Assembly (NCBI GenBank): GCA_964019155.1
Contig: OZ025240.1
Location: 80,747,090 to 80,811,089, forward strand
Length of the DNA: 64,000 bases
From: Osedax fenrisi
Lineage: Eukaryota; Annelida; Polychaeta; Sabellida; Siboglinidae
Direction: 5' to 3'
Numbering within the stretch: position 1 is the first letter of the stretch; each line of letters opens with the position of its first letter. A program made the position numbers and the translations under genes. Positions 11,385-26,304 of this stretch are shown piece after piece. The notes beneath the pieces were generated by a model. The model worked only from the letters and a program-made list of their open reading frames with translations, did not search any database and was not told the DNA's origin.

Positions 11385-11514
11385 CCTGTGTGGCTTAGTT
11401 GGCTAATTCGTCAGACACACAGGCAGTAGGACGCGGGTGCAAACCCCGCCCGGACCATTAAAATATGTCTTGTAATATTATGTAGAAGTGATCTTATATA
11501 AAGTATAAAGAAAG
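11384..11514 (+). mobile_element. SINE copy 2, 5' half
   Basis: The tRNA-like head (TGTGTGGCTTAGTTGGCTAA, B-box-like GGGTGCAAACC) and the start of the body match copy 1. The copy is interrupted at 11515 by a family C element and resumes at 12552. Confidence 0.85.
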
Positions 11515-12551
11515 TAGGGGAAAGTCCCCGATTACCGACCCCTAAATGATTATTTGTAATAACGTATTCAAATAAATATATTTATTTGAAATTTTGTAAA
11601 TAGGGTAATATTATGGTAATGAATAATGTGGCTATTTTAAATTTTTGATATAATTATATTTACAAGAATAAACAGGGGGGTCGGTAATCGGATACCTGTT
11701 CCTAATACCGACCCCCTTTCCCTATTACCGACCCCCTAAAATAATCGTGGTATATATACCACTATTTATTAATATCTACTACATAACATATATGTTGATT
11801 GTATATTATAATACTAAAAGTATGTATACATACTTTTAGTATTATAATATACAATCAACATAGTAGATATTAATAAATATAATTAATTATAAAATGCAAG
11901 CAATTATTTTTTATTGAATTTATGTTTTAATAGTAATATTAAATTTAAATTTAAACTTTATAGTAATTATATTAAAATAGTATATATTATTATTTAATAT
12001 TTAGTTATTAATCAGTATGTATATAATATAATATAATCATGAATCCTTAATCTATATCAATGATAAACAAACAACTTATGACATATTTTAAAGTAAAATA
12101 CTGATCTATTTTGATTGGATATTATAAATCACATGGTGGTCGGTATTAGGGTAATTTAAGGGGTCGGTATTAGGAAAATCATATGGGTTGCTATAATTGA
12201 GATATTTTGGTTAATAATTATTCAAATTGAATTATTTTTATAATAATTATAAACATTTTATTGATCTACAATATTATGTGCAGTATTAAGTTTTCTTTTA
12301 ATTAATAAAGTATTTACAATGATTTAAAAAAAGTTATTATTCAAATATTTAAAAAGTAAAAACAGAATATTACATTTTATCAAATAACAATTGTAGGATT
12401 AAATATATGTTAAAACAAAATACTTATTCATATGTATCATTAAATTACTAACAGTTCGTGTATATATTATTTTTTGATATCTCTTATAGTTACTGAGATA
12501 CGAGAGGGGGTCGGTATTAGGAGGGGGTCGGTAATCGGGGACTTTCCCCTA
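11515..12551 (+). mobile_element. MITE-like element family C, copy 1
   Basis: It starts TAGGGGAAAGTCCCCGATTA and ends ATCGGGGACTTTCCCCTA. It sits inside SINE copy 2, and TA is present at both edges where the uninterrupted SINE has one TA, so the target is a duplicated TA. GGGGTCGGTATT/TCGGTAATCGG phrases are arranged 1 (left end), 3 (11676-11740), 2 (12133-12175) and 2 (right end). It is non-autonomous and has no ORF. Confidence 0.9.
11791..11862. repeat. Perfect 72-bp palindrome inside family C copy 1
   Basis: Two 36-base arms (starting TATGTTGATTGTATATTATA) are exact reverse complements with no spacer. Copies 2 and 3 of family C lack this inverted duplication, so it arose in this copy. Confidence 0.85.
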
Positions 12552-12695
12552 TCGACTATCGTTAAAACTATGGATGCCTTAACACGAGAACGGATTAGAA
12601 GGGACATTAGAGCCATACGGTTATAAGTGTAAACTTCATCTAAGTTCCTTTATTGGATGAAATGACAACACCAAAATAAAATAACAATAATAATA
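12552..12695 (+). mobile_element. SINE copy 2, 3' half
   Basis: It continues the SINE body (CGTTAAAACTATGGATGCCT) after the family C insertion and ends in AACAATAATAACA followed by (TA)n. Confidence 0.85.
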
Positions 12696-12701
12696 ACAGC
12701 A

Positions 12702-12733
<32 letters not shown>

Positions 12734-13408
12734 ACTAGAAATAACGTACATAGTGTGTACTACATACATATGCATACATACAATATGAGACGTATACACA
12801 CACGTAAAAGGAATACTATATATATAGGAAATATTTGTATTGTAAAATAATTGCATCTATAAAACATTTAACACCCTAATATAATAATAACATAAACAAT
12901 ATATTGTGTAATTAAATATGTATATTTAAGAAACATAAACTCTAAGGTGTAAACAAATATTAATTATAGATAATGACATTTGTTAATTTTAGATAGATAA
13001 TATATGTCATAATATATGAACATATTTAACTATATCAGTAATATAACATGTATAACATGATATATTGTATAGATAAATCAGCTTATAATTATAATTAAAG
13101 TTATCTGATAAGAATAGTTTATATATATAATATATCATTTTAGATATAATGATGTTTATATAGGGACATAGTATTGATAATAGGTACATCAATCAAAATC
13201 TACAATACTAAATTAACTTTTAATTTTAAATATACATTTTTTTCATATTACATCACTATATATTAGTAAATATACTCTTTAAAAAATAAGATATAAAATA
13301 AAAAATAAAATTGTAATTATTCTAATTTCAAAACTAATTAAAAATTAATAAAAAGATTTATACTATTCAAATTTAGTTAGCTGCTACCGATATGTTACCA
13401 TAGTTGTT

Positions 13409-13493
<85 letters not shown>

Positions 13494-14126
13494 ACATTTA
13501 TAATATTTTAATTATAAATAACTTTTATTTAATATATTTATTATAAAATAATTATATAAAATAAATATATTAATATTCTTATCTTTAAATGTATATGTTT
13601 TTATGTAATAAATACATATTATTTATTATATGATTAACATGCAACTCATACTCTAGTGATCTCTAGTGAATATTAATGATGTAATAGATATCGTTACTAA
13701 CAATGAATTAATGTTACGTAATAATGAAGTACACAGGTAGTAATTATATACACTTATTGATGTGACATATTCGAACTTTAAGGTATATTTTAATCATTTA
13801 TCTATGTTTATATACACACTTATAATTATCCTATAGGATATATTTATAAATTCGTTTGACCTTATTATAAATAATTATTAATGAGTTAGTTTTCTTTATA
13901 TACCGAATATATTAGGTACCCCGGCGATGTATAGCCTAATGAATAAGTAAATACAATAAAATATACGCAATATAAATACAGTAGTTAATACAAAATAGGA
14001 TATAATATAGGATAAAAATAATTCATATAACAATGTATTACACATAATTCTAATAGTTGTTTAATATAATGATCAATAATATCATAATCGGATATTACGT
14101 AAATCTTACGGAAGAGTAAACTAATT

Positions 14127-14167
<41 letters not shown>

Positions 14168-14511
14168 GTAATATGCTACGAACAACGGAGGAGAAGGCAT
14201 GATAGACTGTATATACATTTTAATTGAATATATTTCTTATAGTACACTGATCAATCTATAGGAACCCCTAATATAATATAATTACATCCAATGATTATAA
14301 ATTAAAAATTATAATTACGCATAATTATAATATATAAATATTATGGTATATTATATGTTATGATAATTTGATATAGGTACATCAAAGATTTCACTTATTA
14401 TGAAATATTTGTACAGAATACATATCAAAAATATTTGTTAATATTAATATCGTCTATTTGTGGAAGCTCAAGGAAATATAATAAAGAACGGTAAGTAAAG
14501 ATAATCACATA

Positions 14512-14557
<46 letters not shown>
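12696..14557. other. AT-rich non-coding stretch
   Basis: It contains (TA)n at 12702-12729, 13411-13490 (80 bp), 14137-14165 and 14516-14557. Short open frames at 12650-12856 and 13007-13192 are AT-rich chance ORFs. No gene is supported. Confidence 0.6.
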
Positions 14558-14559
<2 letters not shown>

Positions 14560-14562
<3 letters not shown>

Positions 14563-15102
14563 TCAAAGCTCGATAACTCAACATTGACGGGACGGAATTT
14601 TCATGTTGAGTTAGCGAGTATGTTGAGTTATCGGATGTATAAATTAATGACTTAATTAATGTTTTGTTCACATAAATGCATTCAAAATAGTACTCGTATG
14701 ATAATATAATAATTGTAATTGTATACAATACAAAAATATATTTTTACGTTTATATATTTATATCCATATATTATTAAATAAAACCATGTTGAATAATGTA
14801 TGTTGAATTATATTTGTTGAGCAATGTAGTTTTATTACATATAAAAGATACGAATCCAACAACATATGTTTGTGATATTTTGATTTTTCATAAATGTTGA
14901 GTTATCGGATGTATATTTACATGTAATGTATATGCTAGGATTATAAAAACGATGTTGAGTTATATGTATGCTGAGTTATATTTGTTTAGTAATAGGGTTT
15001 TTGTTAACATGTAAAAGATACGAATCCCACCAAATATTTGTTGGATGTTGAGTTATCGGCAATGTTGAGTTATCGGCATGTTGAGTTACCGAGCTTCTAC
15101 TG
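14560..15102. mobile_element. pogo/Tigger-type MITE
   Basis: The ends read CAGTCAAAGCTCGATAACTC (left) and, inverted, CAGTAGAAGCTCGGTAACTC (right), flanked by TA at 14558-14559 and 15103-15104. CAG...CTG ends with TA duplication and this wording are characteristic of the pogo/Tigger branch of Tc1/mariner elements. The phrase ATGTTGAGTTATCGG is repeated at 14604-14635, 14895-14910 and 15053-15085 as subterminal repeats. At 543 bp with no transposase it is non-autonomous. Confidence 0.85.
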
Positions 15103-15104
15103 TA

Positions 15105-15499
15105 TATATATATATATATATATATATTATACTACACATTTTAGTTATATATTATTAAGTATATAAACATATTTAGTTATTATATATTATTTATTTTTGT
15201 TATTTTTAAATATTTTATTTTACAAATATTCATATTTTCGTAAAATATATAACCGAAATTTAACAATAATGTATATAATAACAATTTAATATAATATATA
15301 TATATATATATATATCATTATAATTTTCGAATTATTATTTATTTAGCATTTGATATATTAATTGTCTTAATAAATATATTTACTAAATACCATATGCATA
15401 TAGTTAATTTCAATATGGTTTTATAACTAATATGTCTACTTATGATACACTAACATATATTACTAAGTGACGTATTGATAAATCTAATAAATTGGAATA
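15105..15499. other. AT-rich spacer
   Basis: AT-rich DNA with a (TA)n tract at 15296-15315. Nothing else is recognised. Confidence 0.6.
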
Positions 15500-16463
15500 T
15501 AGGGGAAAGTATCCGATTACCGACCCCTAAATGATTAGTTGTAATAACTTTTTCAATATTACATATATTTATTTGAAATTTTGTAATTTTAGTAATATTA
15601 TGGCAATGAATAATGTGGCTATTTTAAATTTTTGATATCATTATATTTACAAAAATAAACAAGGGGGTCGGTAATCGGATACATGTGCCTAATACCGACC
15701 CCCTTCCCCTATTTCCGACCCCCTAAAAATAATAGTGGTATAAATAATTGTAGTATTATAATATCTAATAAAAATAGTAGATATACATAAATATAATTAA
15801 TTATAACATGACGTAATTTATTTTTTATTGAATTTATGTTTTATAGTAATATAAAATTTAAATTTAAACTTTATAGTAATTATATTAAAATAGTGTATAT
15901 TATTATTTAATATTTATTTATTAATCAATATGTATATAAATAACTGGAATCATGAATCCTAAATCTATGTCAATGATTCACAAAGAAGTTATAACAGAAT
16001 TTAAAGTAAAATACGGATCTATTTTGATTGGATTTTATAAATCACATGGGGTCGGTATTAGGGTAATTTAGGGGGTCGGTAATAGGAAAAGCATATGGGT
16101 TGCTATAATTAAGATATATTGGTTAATAGTTATTCAAATCAAATTATTTTTATAATAGTTATAATCATTTTATTGATCTACAATATTATACACAACATTA
16201 AGTTTTATTTTAATTAATAACGTATTTACAGAGATTTAAAAAAAGTTAATATTCAAATATTTAAAAAGTAAAAACAGAATATTACATGTTATCAAATAAC
16301 AATTGTAGGATTAAATATTTTTTTAAACAAAATATTTATTCATATTTATAATTAAATTACTAACAGTTCATGTATATATAATTTTTTTATAACTCTTATA
16401 TTTACTGAGATACGAGAGGGGGTCGGTATTAGGATCGGGTCGGTAATCGGGGACTTTCCCCTA
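15500..16463 (+). mobile_element. MITE-like element family C, copy 2
   Basis: It starts TAGGGGAAAGTATCCGATTA and ends AATCGGGGACTTTCCCCTA. It is co-linear with copy 1 at high identity but lacks copy 1's central palindrome. The phrase layout (1-3-2-2) is conserved. Confidence 0.9.
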
Positions 16464-16639
16464 TATATATATATATGTTATAAAATGAAGTCTGCTGATA
16501 TATCGATTAATATAGTATACATTTCTATTGAATCCTATTCGGATGTTATTACTTAGGTATTTTATACTTAGGTATATTACGTAATATAATCAAAGATATA
16601 TTTTGTAATACACAAATTGTGTTAGGTCAGACCATATTT

Positions 16640-16962
<323 letters not shown>

Positions 16963-17205
16963 GAATTGAATTGAATTGAATGAATATTTATTATGAATTT
17001 TTCAAGTTCGATTTAGTAATAATTAACAATATATAGTGATAAATTCACAAAACGACAACAAAACGTAGATAGTACACATATAAAAATAACAATAGTAAAT
17101 TAGAAACGTATCACATGTGCCGGTGATAAAAACAATTAATAATTAAAATTAATAATTTATAAAATTATATATATATACTTATATATATATATATATTATT
17201 ATTAT
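16963..17205 (-). mobile_element. LINE B copy i, 3' UTR
   Basis: It is almost identical to 21468-21695 and 54228-54545, including GAATATTTATTATGAATTTT and CACATGTGCCGGTGATAAAA. It breaks off at a TATATA run near 17200, where LINE A is inserted. The remainder of copy i resumes at 20511. Confidence 0.8.
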
Positions 17206-17937
17206 TTTTATTTATTATCAGATTTGGTTTTAACAACCGGGTAATTGTAGAAGCAGAGCTTATCGAGACAATTACCCTTTATTATTTTGACAATGTCCTA
17301 AAAAAGTACAATTATAATTGGAATAATAAATTCCTGAAAAAAAGAATAAACTATATATAACATAATGTTATATCTAAGTTGACTTCCTGTTTACACTAAA
17401 TCTAATTATGAATAAGATCAAATAATTGTACTTATGAAGGACTTGAAAAAATTATCAAAAATCATCATATAATATATAAAAATAAACAAAATAAACATTA
17501 AGAAAACTAAAACGACTAAAAAACTAAAAACAGACAAGAAAGGTTAAGAAGAGTAAATATATGAAAATTTAATATAAAGAATAATAAATATATGTTTGGC
17601 AAATATTCAAAAATAAATTTATAAATTATCTACACAAAGTAAAAAATATTTAGATAGTTTTCATAAGTCGAAGAGTAGTTATAGTATAAAATTTGGAAAA
17701 AAGAAGAAATTAATGTAAAAATGTAAAATGTAAAAGTCTGAGTAAAGATAAAATGTATTAAAAATAGTATATAATATTATATAAAAGCGTAATTATAGTA
17801 TAAAATATGGATAAAAAGGAGAAATCAATGTAAAAGTCTGAGTAAAGATAAAATTTATTAAAAATAGTAAACTTATTAAAAATTAAAAAAATGTTAAAAT
17901 ATAATTTGAAGTAGAAAAATAATAGTAGATTAAAAAA
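17206..17937 (-). mobile_element. LINE A 3' UTR with terminal hairpin
   Basis: This is the untranslated tail of the LINE whose ORF lies upstream on the minus strand. Near its end, 17239-17280 forms a stem of 10 base pairs (GGGTAATTGT/ACAATTACCC) around an 18-nt loop, followed by a short AATAAATAAAAATAATAATA end. A 3' stem-loop next to a short repeat is common in CR1/L2-type LINEs and is thought to be recognised by their own RT. Confidence 0.7.
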
Positions 17938-20510
17938 TCACAAGGTTAAAAAATAATTAAAAATATTATTACTGAAAAGGGAAATAGATACTAATTTTCT
18001 TTTATCAATATTTAATTCATTCCAAAGTATTGGTCCATATGACGTTAAAGAATTATTCATATAGTTATATTTATTATAAGGTTGAATGAAATCAAAAGTA
18101 CTTCTTGTATTAATTTTTTTTTTAGTTATTCTTTTATAATGTTTATAAATACTTGGACTACAAGTTTTATAATATATTCTATGCATAAATATTAGTGTTT
18201 TATATTTACACAAATCAAAGATATTTAATAACTTATGATCAATAAATAATTTTTTTGAACTAAAATCTATAGGTTTAGAAAAAACTAATTTTAATACTTT
18301 TTTTTGTATAACATAAATACAGTCTATATTAGATTTATATGTATGCCCCCAAATTTCTAAACAATAAATTAAATGGGGATAAAAAAGTGCATAATAAAGT
18401 TTAATCATAGCTGATTCATTTAGGCAGAAAGATACATTTTTTATGATCCAATATATTTTTAATAATTTATTCTTTAGAAATTGAAAATGAGATTTCCAGT
18501 TCAATGAATTATCAATGATTAGTCCAAGGAACTTTGTTTCAGATACTTGAACTAGAAGCTCATTTTCAATTTCTATTTCAAATTCTATATCATTTCTAAA
18601 TGACATGCAGTGAGTTTTATCAATGTTAATTGTCAACTTATTTGATTTTACCCATAACATTATTTCATTAATTGTCAGCTGTAATTTAACTTTTAGTTTG
18701 TTGGCTGAACAATCACTAATTATAATATTGGTGTCATCAGCAAATAGTATAAAAGTATTATTAATAGAGCAGGTCGGCATGTCATTAATAAATATAAGAA
18801 AAAGAAGCGGCCCAAGAATAGAACCTTGGGGGACACCGATATCTATATTAGTAGTAGTAGACATACAGTTATTATAATTTGTAAATTGACTTCTGTCTTT
18901 AAGATATGATGATAACCATGATAGAGGTAATCCTCTTATACCGTAAAAGTCAAGCTTTTTTAAGAGTATTTCATGGTTGACTGTGTCAAATGCTTTTTTT
19001 AAGTCAATGAATAGGCCAACACAGTATTTATTGGAGATCAGAGAATCAATAATAGCTTTTTGAAGGGTTTCTATAGCATGGAGGGTACTGAGGCCTTTCC
19101 TGAACCCAAATTGTGAACTACTAATTATGTTATGAAAATCACAGAAAGAAAGTAATCTTGAAAAAAACAATTTTTCTAAGATTTTCGAGAATTGAATATT
19201 CAAACATATGGGTCTATAATTATTAAAGTCATTTTTATTACCTGATTTATAGATGGGAATAACTTTGGATTTTTTAAACAAATTTGGAAAAGTGCCTGTT
19301 GAAAAAGAAAGATTAAAAATATATGTTAAAGGTTCAGCTATAGTGGATGAGATTAATTTTACGAGTTTCATAGATATATCAAGTTCATCCTTAGATATTT
19401 TTGGAGAAAAATTATCAATAGTTTTAATGACCTCACTACATGTAATTGGAGATAAAAATAATGAATAATAATTACTATTTTTAAGGTAGTCGTTGAACGA
19501 TGTATTAGGTGAACAAATGTTCTTAGCTAGTTTACTACCGACTTGTATAAAGTGTTCATTAAATTTATTTGCTATTGTTTCATCTTTTATTTCCTTTCCA
19601 TGTATATCAAGAACTGATATTTTTGTATTCTTTTTTTGTATAGGATTTATCAATGAATTTATAATTGACCATGTAGTTTTAATGGATTTACTGTTATCCA
19701 AAGATTTAGTATAAAAATCCTTTTTACACTTTCTTATAATATTCGTGAGATCATTTTTATATTTTTTATATATCCTAAGATTATTATCATTTCTATTATT
19801 TATATATTTTATATACAGCTTTTGTTTTTTTCTACATGCTTTCTTTAAACTTTTTGTAAACCAAGGAATATCTTTTTTGCGAAAAATATTATTAGATTTA
19901 TGTTTTTTAAGGCATGTTTTATCATAAATTTTACTAAAATGTGTAATAAAAAGGTCAAGAGAAATATTAATATCTTCAGATTTTATAAATTTCCAGTTTG
20001 TCTCATTAAGTTCTTTCATTAATTTATTAACATTGTTTGTGTTATTTATATTGTGAGTTATAATTGGAACATTTTGTTTACATTTGAAACGTATTTTATT
20101 TAATTTCATTAAGATAAAAATTGGCAAGTGATCAGTAAATTCATATTGTAAAATACCAGATGAAATATACAAAAATTTCCATTATAAAAAATATTGTCAA
20201 TCAATGTAGAACTATTATTACTGATACGTGTTGGTTGATTTATAGACTTAAATAGGTTTTGTAATTGCAATGTGTTTAAAAAAGAATCTGTAATAGTATT
20301 GGCTTTAAGTATGTCTATATTAAAGTCCCCACAGAGAAATATATGTTTACCATTATATACATTGAATTTTTCAATAAAATTATTTAGATAAACAAAAGAA
20401 TCTTTTTCCAATGAGGGAGATCTATAAATTGAACTGATTATAATATTTCTAGTATCAAGTTTAATTTCTATAGTAATTGTATCAATGTAAAAATTATCTA
20501 TAGTAGTATG
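17938..20510 (-). pseudogene. LINE A endonuclease-RT ORF (CR1/Jockey-like, one frameshift)
   Basis: Reading from 20510 down, the 5'-truncated ORF has C-terminal APE endonuclease motifs (IYRSPS, CGDFNID), then a frame change near 20165 beside a T run, then TDHLPI, and a complete RT. The RT has NNYRPI, SQFGFRKG, FIDLKKAFDTVNHEI, GVPQGSILGPLLFLIFIND and the catalytic FADDTN, followed by the C-terminal region and a stop at 17938. The element encodes the enzyme for target-primed reverse transcription. Missing endonuclease N-terminus and the single shift make it inactive as read, though the RT region is otherwise open for 744 codons, so it is young. It is nested in LINE B copy i. Confidence 0.9.
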
Positions 20511-20591
20511 TATAAATAAATATTAAGTTATAATTTGTTTAATATGATTTTTAAAGGTATATAAACTATTTGCTAATACAATATGTTCATA
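20511..20591 (-). pseudogene. LINE B copy i, end of ORF
   Basis: It matches 21691-21775 nearly base for base (TATGTATAAATAAATATTAA onward) and encodes the last residues of the LINE B ORF. It is separated from its own 3' UTR by LINE A and cut off on the other side by the (ATT)n tail of copy ii. Confidence 0.75.
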
Positions 20592-21467
<876 letters not shown>

Positions 21468-22190
21468 GAATTGAATTGAATGAATATTTATTATGAATTT
21501 TTCAAGTTCGATTTAGTAATAATTAACAATATTTGATAAATTCACAAAACGACAACAAAACGTAGATTGTACACATATAAAAATAACAATAGTAAATTAG
21601 AAACGTATCACATGTGCCGGTGATAAAAACAATTAATAATTAAAATTAATAATTTATAAAATTATATATATATATATACTTATATATATATATATGTATA
21701 AATAAATATTAAGTTATAACTTTTTTAATATGATTTTTAAAGGTATATAAACTATTTGCTAATACAATATGTTCATCAAGACCATTCCAAATGTTAGCTA
21801 TTCGATTATTTAGTAGATTTTTTGTTACATTTAGTTTACATGTATTCATACTAATTTGCAGAGAATGGCCTCTGGTATTGTAGTTGGTCTTTTTGATATT
21901 AATAATAGATGATGTATTCATAGATACCAATCCGTTAAATAGCTTATATACCATAACAAGATCAAATCTAGTTCTTCTGATTTCTAGAGAATCTAGATTT
22001 AGGTATATTAATCTTTCATTATAAAGTTTATAAGGTAAACCGCATCTCTCGATTATTCTTCTCGTAAAGAATTGTTGGACCTTCTCTAGTTTTATCTTCA
22101 ATCCTTTGAATGTCCTGGCATCTAATCCCGGATTCCAGACTGTCGACGCATATTCAAGGTGGGGTCTAGCATATGATATATATGCTTTTC
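21468..22190 (-). pseudogene. LINE B copy ii, 3' UTR and ORF C-terminus
   Basis: The 3' UTR (21468-21700) is followed, reading leftward on the minus strand, by the C-terminal ORF. It encodes YISYARPHLEYASTVWNPGL and continues to a stop at 21709. The part upstream of 22190 lies at 25274-26151 because a 3.1-kb element (family E) separates them. The split reading frame re-joins at the site matching the intact paralogue at 52494-53375. Confidence 0.85.
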
Positions 22191-22192
22191 TA

Positions 22193-23013
22193 CACTGTTA
22201 GAAATAAATGGTATAACATCGATTAAAACATGGTATAACCCCGTGGCGTCCTGGTATACCATTTACGGTATAACTAATTAAAAAAGTTATACAATATTTT
22301 ATAAAAAGTTATACCATATTTTATATAAAGTTATACCATAATTTATACCATATATTATATAAAGTTATACCATATTTTATAAAAAGTTATACCATATTTG
22401 ATATAAAGTTATTCCATAATTTATTAAAATTTATACCATATATTATATAAAGTTATACCATAATTTATAAAAAGTTATACCATATTTGATATAAAGTTAT
22501 ACCATCATTTATTAAAATGTATACTATATTTTATTTAAAGTTATACTATCATTTATTAAAATGTATACCATATATTATATAAAGTTATATCATAATTTAT
22601 TAAAAGTTATACTATATTTTATTTAAATTTATACCAGTGTTTATAATAACTTACTATTCTATATTATTAATTTATATATGGAATCGACATTTATAATGAT
22701 AATTTATTTTCTAAAAACAACATAGGTGTAAAACATATAGGCATAAAACCTATGTTGGTGTAACCATATTGTTAATTAACGGATACATTTTAAAATAAAT
22801 AACGTGATACAAAATTACATAAACAATTAATGTAGGACATGTTATGAAACAAATAAAATTAACAATACTACTTAATAAAATACGAAATAAATTATTTTGA
22901 ACGAAAACCAAACAATTATCTACACACATAATAAGCATCCTCTTTTCTGATATATGGAGTCATTATTTCCTGCAATTAAAATTCAAATATTTATATAAGT
23001 TATATAACCTATA

Positions 23014-23072
<59 letters not shown>

Positions 23073-23220
23073 TACTAGAGTATATAATAATATTGTATAT
23101 TATATAATAGTATAAATATGTATCTTATAATATACATTATACAGTTAATATCATACTATATAAAGTATACTTTAGAATTGTAATTAGAAAAATCCAATAT
23201 ATTATATTAATTACTGCAGT

Positions 23221-23251
<31 letters not shown>

Positions 23252-23782
23252 GAGTATACTATACTATTGAATTAGCATACGAAAAATCATAAAATAACTA
23301 TAATATTAAATCTATAGTTATTAAGTAATTATTAAGTAACCTTATCGTTATTTTCATTGTAAATTCATTTTTCACTAATTCGCAAACTCCCATCATAAAA
23401 TATAATATTCCCGCATCTATTTTAGGAAATATTATATTATATATTTAATTATAATATAGAATATATATAATATATATATTTGATTAAGGATAGAAGGATA
23501 TTTATAATATTTGTACAACAGTTAACATTATATATGTACCTATTATTAATATTATTTAAATTTAATTACATTGTGAGCTAAAAATAAAATAAATAATTGA
23601 CCATATATGGATATATAGTATACTATCCATGGACTAATAAAATATAATTGCATATTTATTGTATATAGATATTTAACTAATTTTATTAATTAGATAACTA
23701 AATGACCTGTTTGATCAGTTTGCGTATTAGCGCTACCTAGTACATCAATATATTTGTTTACTTATTTTTGTATACATATTTT

Positions 23783-23827
<45 letters not shown>

Positions 23828-24493
23828 GTTATATGCTTTATCATCCCCATCAACTCACTATTCCTTTCCGGCAGTTTTTCTAATATTTATAATGAAATTT
23901 GAAATTCTGCAAATAATTCTTCTGTTTCCTGCGTATTAATATATAGCATATAGTTATCATAATTTTATAATATATATATATATATATGTAATAAACTGAA
24001 TGTTCTAATACAGATTATTAATCAAAGCAAAGACCTGTTGAACATAATAATAATATAACATAATAATTATTATAATAATAATAATAATAATAGTACCTAC
24101 CCGATGAGATGAATACCGAAGAATGATGTAATCTCACCGAGTGGAATTTATTCTATAGAAAAATACCGAAATATACTTTACAGACGATAACAATATAAAA
24201 TACCAGACAAATAAACATTTACATGGCTATGCAATTAACACAGAGCGAAACACCGAAATCTAGTTTAAAGTTGTTATGTAGATATATCGATTTCTGTTAC
24301 GTAATGCTAAATGCATTTAAATGTATATTACATTAATCGATATATCTACAACTTTGACTTTATAACATATATATATATAATTATATAATTATATTCTAAC
24401 AATTTAATAATATATTATAAATAATATATAAATATATTATAAAATTATATATTATATAAACTTTTATATTATTATATATAATATGATATAATT

Positions 24494-24530
<37 letters not shown>

Positions 24531-25273
24531 AGTATAAATACCTTATGTATAGTGTAATGTGTTGAAAAATAGATGCTTCTCATGTTGAGTGTAGAGTAGA
24601 AATAGAATATGTTAATAAATAAAATGGAATTATATATATATATACATATACTCGACTAATTATAAGTATTTGTATATAAAATATAGGAAATATGTATATG
24701 TAGTACATATTATGTACACATATTTCCCTATGGGGAATCTATATAGTTTCTGAAAACCAGTTTAATTGCAATTAGAAGCAATACATGCTATGTCTATAAT
24801 ACAACAATAAGTAAACTGTTATATTAAGGATATTATGAAGGATACTATTATGAATTATATTTCTTATACATTTTATTTTCAATCAAATATAAACATAATT
24901 TTAAAATGTTATGGTATAAATTGCATTTTATTTCCATATTGTATACCATATAATACATAAAGTTATACCATTATATTTAATAGCTAATGGTATAACTACA
25001 GATTACGAATGTTATACCATATAATTCGTAATCTTATACTATTTAAATTAAGTTATATGGTATAACTAAATAACTAAAAAAAACAAATGTTATACTATAT
25101 AATTTGTGATCTTATACCATTTCAATTAAAATATATGGTATAACTAAAATAATCTAATGTTATACCATATAATATGTGATCTTATACCATTTAACGTAAT
25201 TGTATGGTATAACTCGTATTTCCATATGTTATACCATATAATTCATAATGTTATACCCTTATTTTTAACAGTG
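22193..25273. mobile_element. Non-autonomous DNA element, family E (GGTATAAC repeats)
   Basis: The ends are CACTGTTAGAAATAAATGGT and, inverted, CACTGTTAAAAATAAGGGTA, each bordered by TA. The element interrupts LINE B copy ii, so its limits can be checked against that reading frame. GTTATACCA/TGGTATAAC phrases pack both flanks (22220-22640 and 24905-25258). The interior has AT-rich DNA, (TA)n tracts and an inverted pair at 24278-24352 but no transposase. The CACTG start recalls CACTA/CMC elements, while the TA duplication fits Tc1/mariner, so I leave the class open. Confidence 0.8.
22220..22640. repeat. Subterminal AAAGTTATACCATA tandem array
   Basis: About 18 diverged units with a period near 23 bp, each containing GTTATACCA, lie just inside the left end of element E. 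A sparser set of the same phrase lies at its right end. Such arrays are often transposase-binding sites. That role is inference here. Confidence 0.8.
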
Positions 25274-26304
<1,031 letters not shown>

